DNA from: Branchipolynoe longqiensis
Lineage: Eukaryota; Annelida; Polychaeta; Phyllodocida; Polynoidae
Reading direction: 5' to 3'
Assembly: GCA_030323885.1 (NCBI GenBank)
Contig: CM059194.1
Coordinates: forward strand, 7,463,686 to 7,527,685
Length of the DNA: 64,000 nucleotides
Shown one piece after another: positions 61,476 through 64,000 of this stretch. Every line of letters begins with the position of its first letter. Within the stretch, counting starts at the first letter, position 1. The notes under the pieces are model-generated. The model did no database searches. It saw only the letters and a program-made list of their open reading frames with translations, and was not told the DNA's origin. A program made the translations under genes and the position numbers.

Positions 61476-61619
61476 GGAGGGCCGCTATAGAATACATACC
61501 GCCATCACTCACCCCTCACATGTATAATAGATCGAGCTACCCGAGTTGCTGTTCTCCGCCCCTCCGCCCCCGCCCCCCGGAGCAGGTCACGTGGTCAGTC
61601 TCCTACTGCTCAACACACT

Positions 61620-62500
61620 GCTGCGCCTTCTCACTACCATACACCACCCCGCCCTCTCACCACCACACACTGCCCCACCCTCTCACTACCACACACTGCC
61701 CCACCCTCTGACCACCACACACTGCCCCGCCCTCTCACCACCACACACTGCCCCATCCTCTCAATACTACACACTGCCCACCTTCTCACCACCACACACT
61801 GCCCAGCCCTATCACCACCACACACTGCACCACCCTCTCACTACTACACACTGCCCCGCCCTCTCACTACTACACACTGCACCGCCCTCTCACTCCCACA
61901 CACTGCCCCGCCCTCTCACTACCACACACTGCCCCACCCTCTCACCACCACACATTGCCCTGCCCTCTCACCACCACACACTGCCCTGCCCTGTCACTAC
62001 CACACAGTGCCCCATGCTTTCACCACCACACGCTGCCCCACACTCTCACTACCATACACTGCCCCAGCCTCTCACTACCACACACTGCCCCGCCATCTCA
62101 CTACCACACACTGCCCCTTCCTCTCACTACCACACACTGCCCTGCCTTCTCACTATCAGACACTGCCCTGCCCTCTCACTACCACACACTGCCCCGCCCT
62201 CTCGCTACCACACACTGCCCCGCCCTCTCACTACCACACACTGCCCCGTCCTCTCATTACCACACACTGCCCCGGCCTCTCACTACCACACACTGCCCCG
62301 TCCTCTCATTACCACACACTGCCCCGGCCTCTCACTACCACACACTGCCCCGCCATCTCACTACCACACACTGCCCCGCCCTCTCACTACCACACACTGC
62401 CCCGGCCTCTCACTACCACACACTGCCCCGCCATCTCACTACCACACACTGCCCCGCCCTCTCACTACCACACACTGCTCCGCCCTCTTACCACTACACG
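61620..62500. repeat. 26-bp CCCTCTCACTACCACACACT minisatellite, about 33 units
   Basis: Units CCCTCTCACTACCACACACT then GCCCCG with few variants; C/A-rich throughout. Confidence 0.96.
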
Positions 62501-62639
62501 GCATCATTGATTTCCTTCCGCCCCCACATCACTTCTCATTGGTCACCCACACATCACACACCACACACCACAGACCACACACCACACACCACACACCACA
62601 CCCCTCCTCTAATCTGCACCCACGCTCCGCCTGTGATCC

Positions 62640-63020
62640 CTGCCCGCCCACACCCCGTTTGGCCCGCCGCCCGCCGCCCACACCCCGTTTGGCCCGCCGC
62701 CCGCCGCCCGCCGCCCGCCGCCCGCCGCCCGCCGCCCGCCGCCCCGCCGCCCGCCGCCCGCCGCCCGCCGCCCGCCGCCCGCCGCCCGCCGCCCGCCGCC
62801 CGCCGCCCGCCCGCCCGCCGCCCGCCGCCCGCCGCCCGCCGCCCGCCGCCCGCCGCCCGCCGCCCGCCGCCCGCCGCCCGCCGCCCGCCGCCCGCCGCCC
62901 GCCGCCCGCCGCCCGCCGCCCGCCGCCCGCCGCCCGCCGCCCGCCGCCCGCCGCCCGCCGCCCGCCGCCCGCCGCCCGCCGCCCGCCGCCCGCGGCCCGC
63001 CGCCCGCCGCCCGCCACCCG
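62640..63020. repeat. CCGCCCG heptamer array, about 47 units
   Basis: 62686-63015 is almost pure (CCGCCCG)n with a few phase slips. The complementary strand is (CGGGCGG)n. Long frames here are low-complexity artefacts. Confidence 0.97.
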
Positions 63021-63189
63021 CCTTCCCGCTCTGCTTGGAGAGTGTAGGCCGACGTTCGATACGCGATCGAACGGGCACTTTGCGAACAATTGAAACCGTT
63101 GTTATACTTTTTGTTTTGTTTTCAGTGCTTGCTTTACAACATTATTTTAACCCACCATTCTGATTGTTGGCTTGCTGGACTGATCGAGT

Positions 63190-63400
63190 GATTGGGTGGG
63201 GTTTATTTCCAAGTAACATCTGAGGTAATATCAGGAGAGGTGGATACCAACTTGTGACAGTGAACGCTCATGGCGGCTTCATAGTGCTGCCCTACTGAGA
63301 TGCCATACCATACCACCGGTACCACGGGGCGACCCCCCACGTTTCTACGTTATCCTGCACTGAGAAAACCTGTCTAAGCCTGGCAATGCCAAGTGCTAGA
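63190..63400. mobile_element. SINE body fragment
   Basis: AAGTAACATCTGAGGTAATATCAGG, GTGACAGTGAACGCTCATGG and ATAGTGCTGCCCTACTGAG mark the family. Confidence 0.6.
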
Positions 63401-63415
63401 CGTGAACTCAAGCAT

Positions 63416-63994
63416 GCATTCCTTACACGCGGTATGTGGCATGCGGTATGCGAATGGCATGATTCCTTCTACGCAGTATGTGGCATGTCGTATGCGGTAT
63501 GCGGCATGCAGCGAGGTCTCACACGGGGGTTCCTACCTTTATCCACAGAAATAGGAATAGTTATCTATGCTTTGGAACCCCCATGTGAGACTAATCACTA
63601 TGTACACGGCACCACCACCACCACCACCACCACCACCACCACCACCACTACTACTACTACTACTACCATATCTTTCCCCTCCCGCACACACTAATCACTA
63701 TGCACACGCCACCCCTCTATGCCTGTGTGTCCCCTCCGCACCCCTGTGTGTGACCGTTCCGTAATGATCAGTCGCCTCTCCTCGTCAAAAACTAATGGAC
63801 ACAAGCAACTGATGGTTTCTATTCGCATACCGCTTGACGCATGCCGCTTGCCGCACCGATGGCTACATGGACCGATCGAGTTGTCGCATTCGCATTCGCA
63901 TACCGCGTGTAAGGACTGTAGTCCATTGACTTCAAGGCATTTCGATTTTTTGCCGCATTCGCATTTGCATACGGCATCACATGTGTAAGGAATG
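63416..63994. mobile_element. TIR element with nested inverted repeats
   Basis: GCATTCCTTACAC (63416-63428) is inverted at 63983-63994 (GTGTAAGGAATG). Inner GTCTCACACGGGGGTTCC (about 63516) mirrors GGAACCCCCATGTGAGAC (about 63574). GCGGTATGCG-type repeats occur on both sides, and (CCA)n/(CTA)n lies at 63611-63666. No ORF; reaches almost to the window end. Confidence 0.6.
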
Positions 63995-64000
63995 TACCCT

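Noticed and set aside
61546..63163. Frames of 515 and 402 codons, plus antisense Gly/Arg frames
   Set aside because: They run through the 26-bp and 7-bp arrays; since neither 26 nor 7 is a multiple of three, several frames stay open by chance.

Overview
The window looks like nuclear DNA from an invertebrate metazoan, most probably a mollusc. It has intron-bearing and intronless animal genes, DIRS- and Ngaro-type tyrosine-recombinase (YR) retrotransposons, Ty3 elements, many tRNA-derived SINEs, MITEs and very large tandem arrays. The mollusc placement is inference: it rests on SINE sequence (CATCGGCTATTGGACGTC and similar) that I associate with mollusc genomes, and on the retroelement mix. No bacterial-type genes, rRNA genes or CRISPR arrays were seen.

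Two host genes are supported. (1) A complete WWOX orthologue (WW-domain oxidoreductase) runs on the minus strand from its start codon at 23191 to its stop at 1120. It has 8 coding exons with consensus splice sites and compatible phases, giving a predicted 425-residue protein. (2) An intronless large-Maf/Traffic-jam-type bZIP factor lies on the minus strand at 41560-42903, with a long glutamine-rich region and a TATA box plus CRE upstream. The rest is transposable elements, their debris and tandem repeats.

Layout. 1-23.3 kb is WWOX. Its introns carry a compact YR-type element with split direct repeats and a gag-like ORF only (3481-6558), a 39-bp satellite split by a MITE (7.2-8.0 kb), TTAA-flanked MITEs, a near-complete Ngaro-like element with A1-ORFs-B1-A2-B2 structure (10251-15206) that ends 26 nt from the 5' splice site of exon 4, and a broken DIRS element (about 17.6-20.3 kb, minus). 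24.1-34.5 kb is a nest of retroelements: YR remnants (gag at 24.2 kb; RT, RNase H and recombinase at 32.8-34.5 kb) flank a decayed Ty3 element. That Ty3 element contains a young, apparently intact Ty3 element (25553-29997; 116-bp LTRs with one difference, 5-bp target duplication, 1345-codon ORF) and a truncated LINE. 34.8-36.9 kb holds minisatellites that switch strand in the middle. 37-41 kb has little beyond a possible LINE start. 41.5-43.3 kb is the Maf gene. 45.4-47.3 kb is a cluster of palindromic DNA elements. 49.7-63 kb is a supercluster of tandem arrays (58, 50, 14, 34, about 19, 26 and 7 bp units) mixed with SINEs and TIR elements.

Apart from the two host genes there is no functional gene neighbourhood. 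The main biological interest is three different YR-retrotransposon architectures inside one gene (WWOX, which in humans spans the fragile site FRA16D), the recent Ty3 insertion, and the strand-switching minisatellites.
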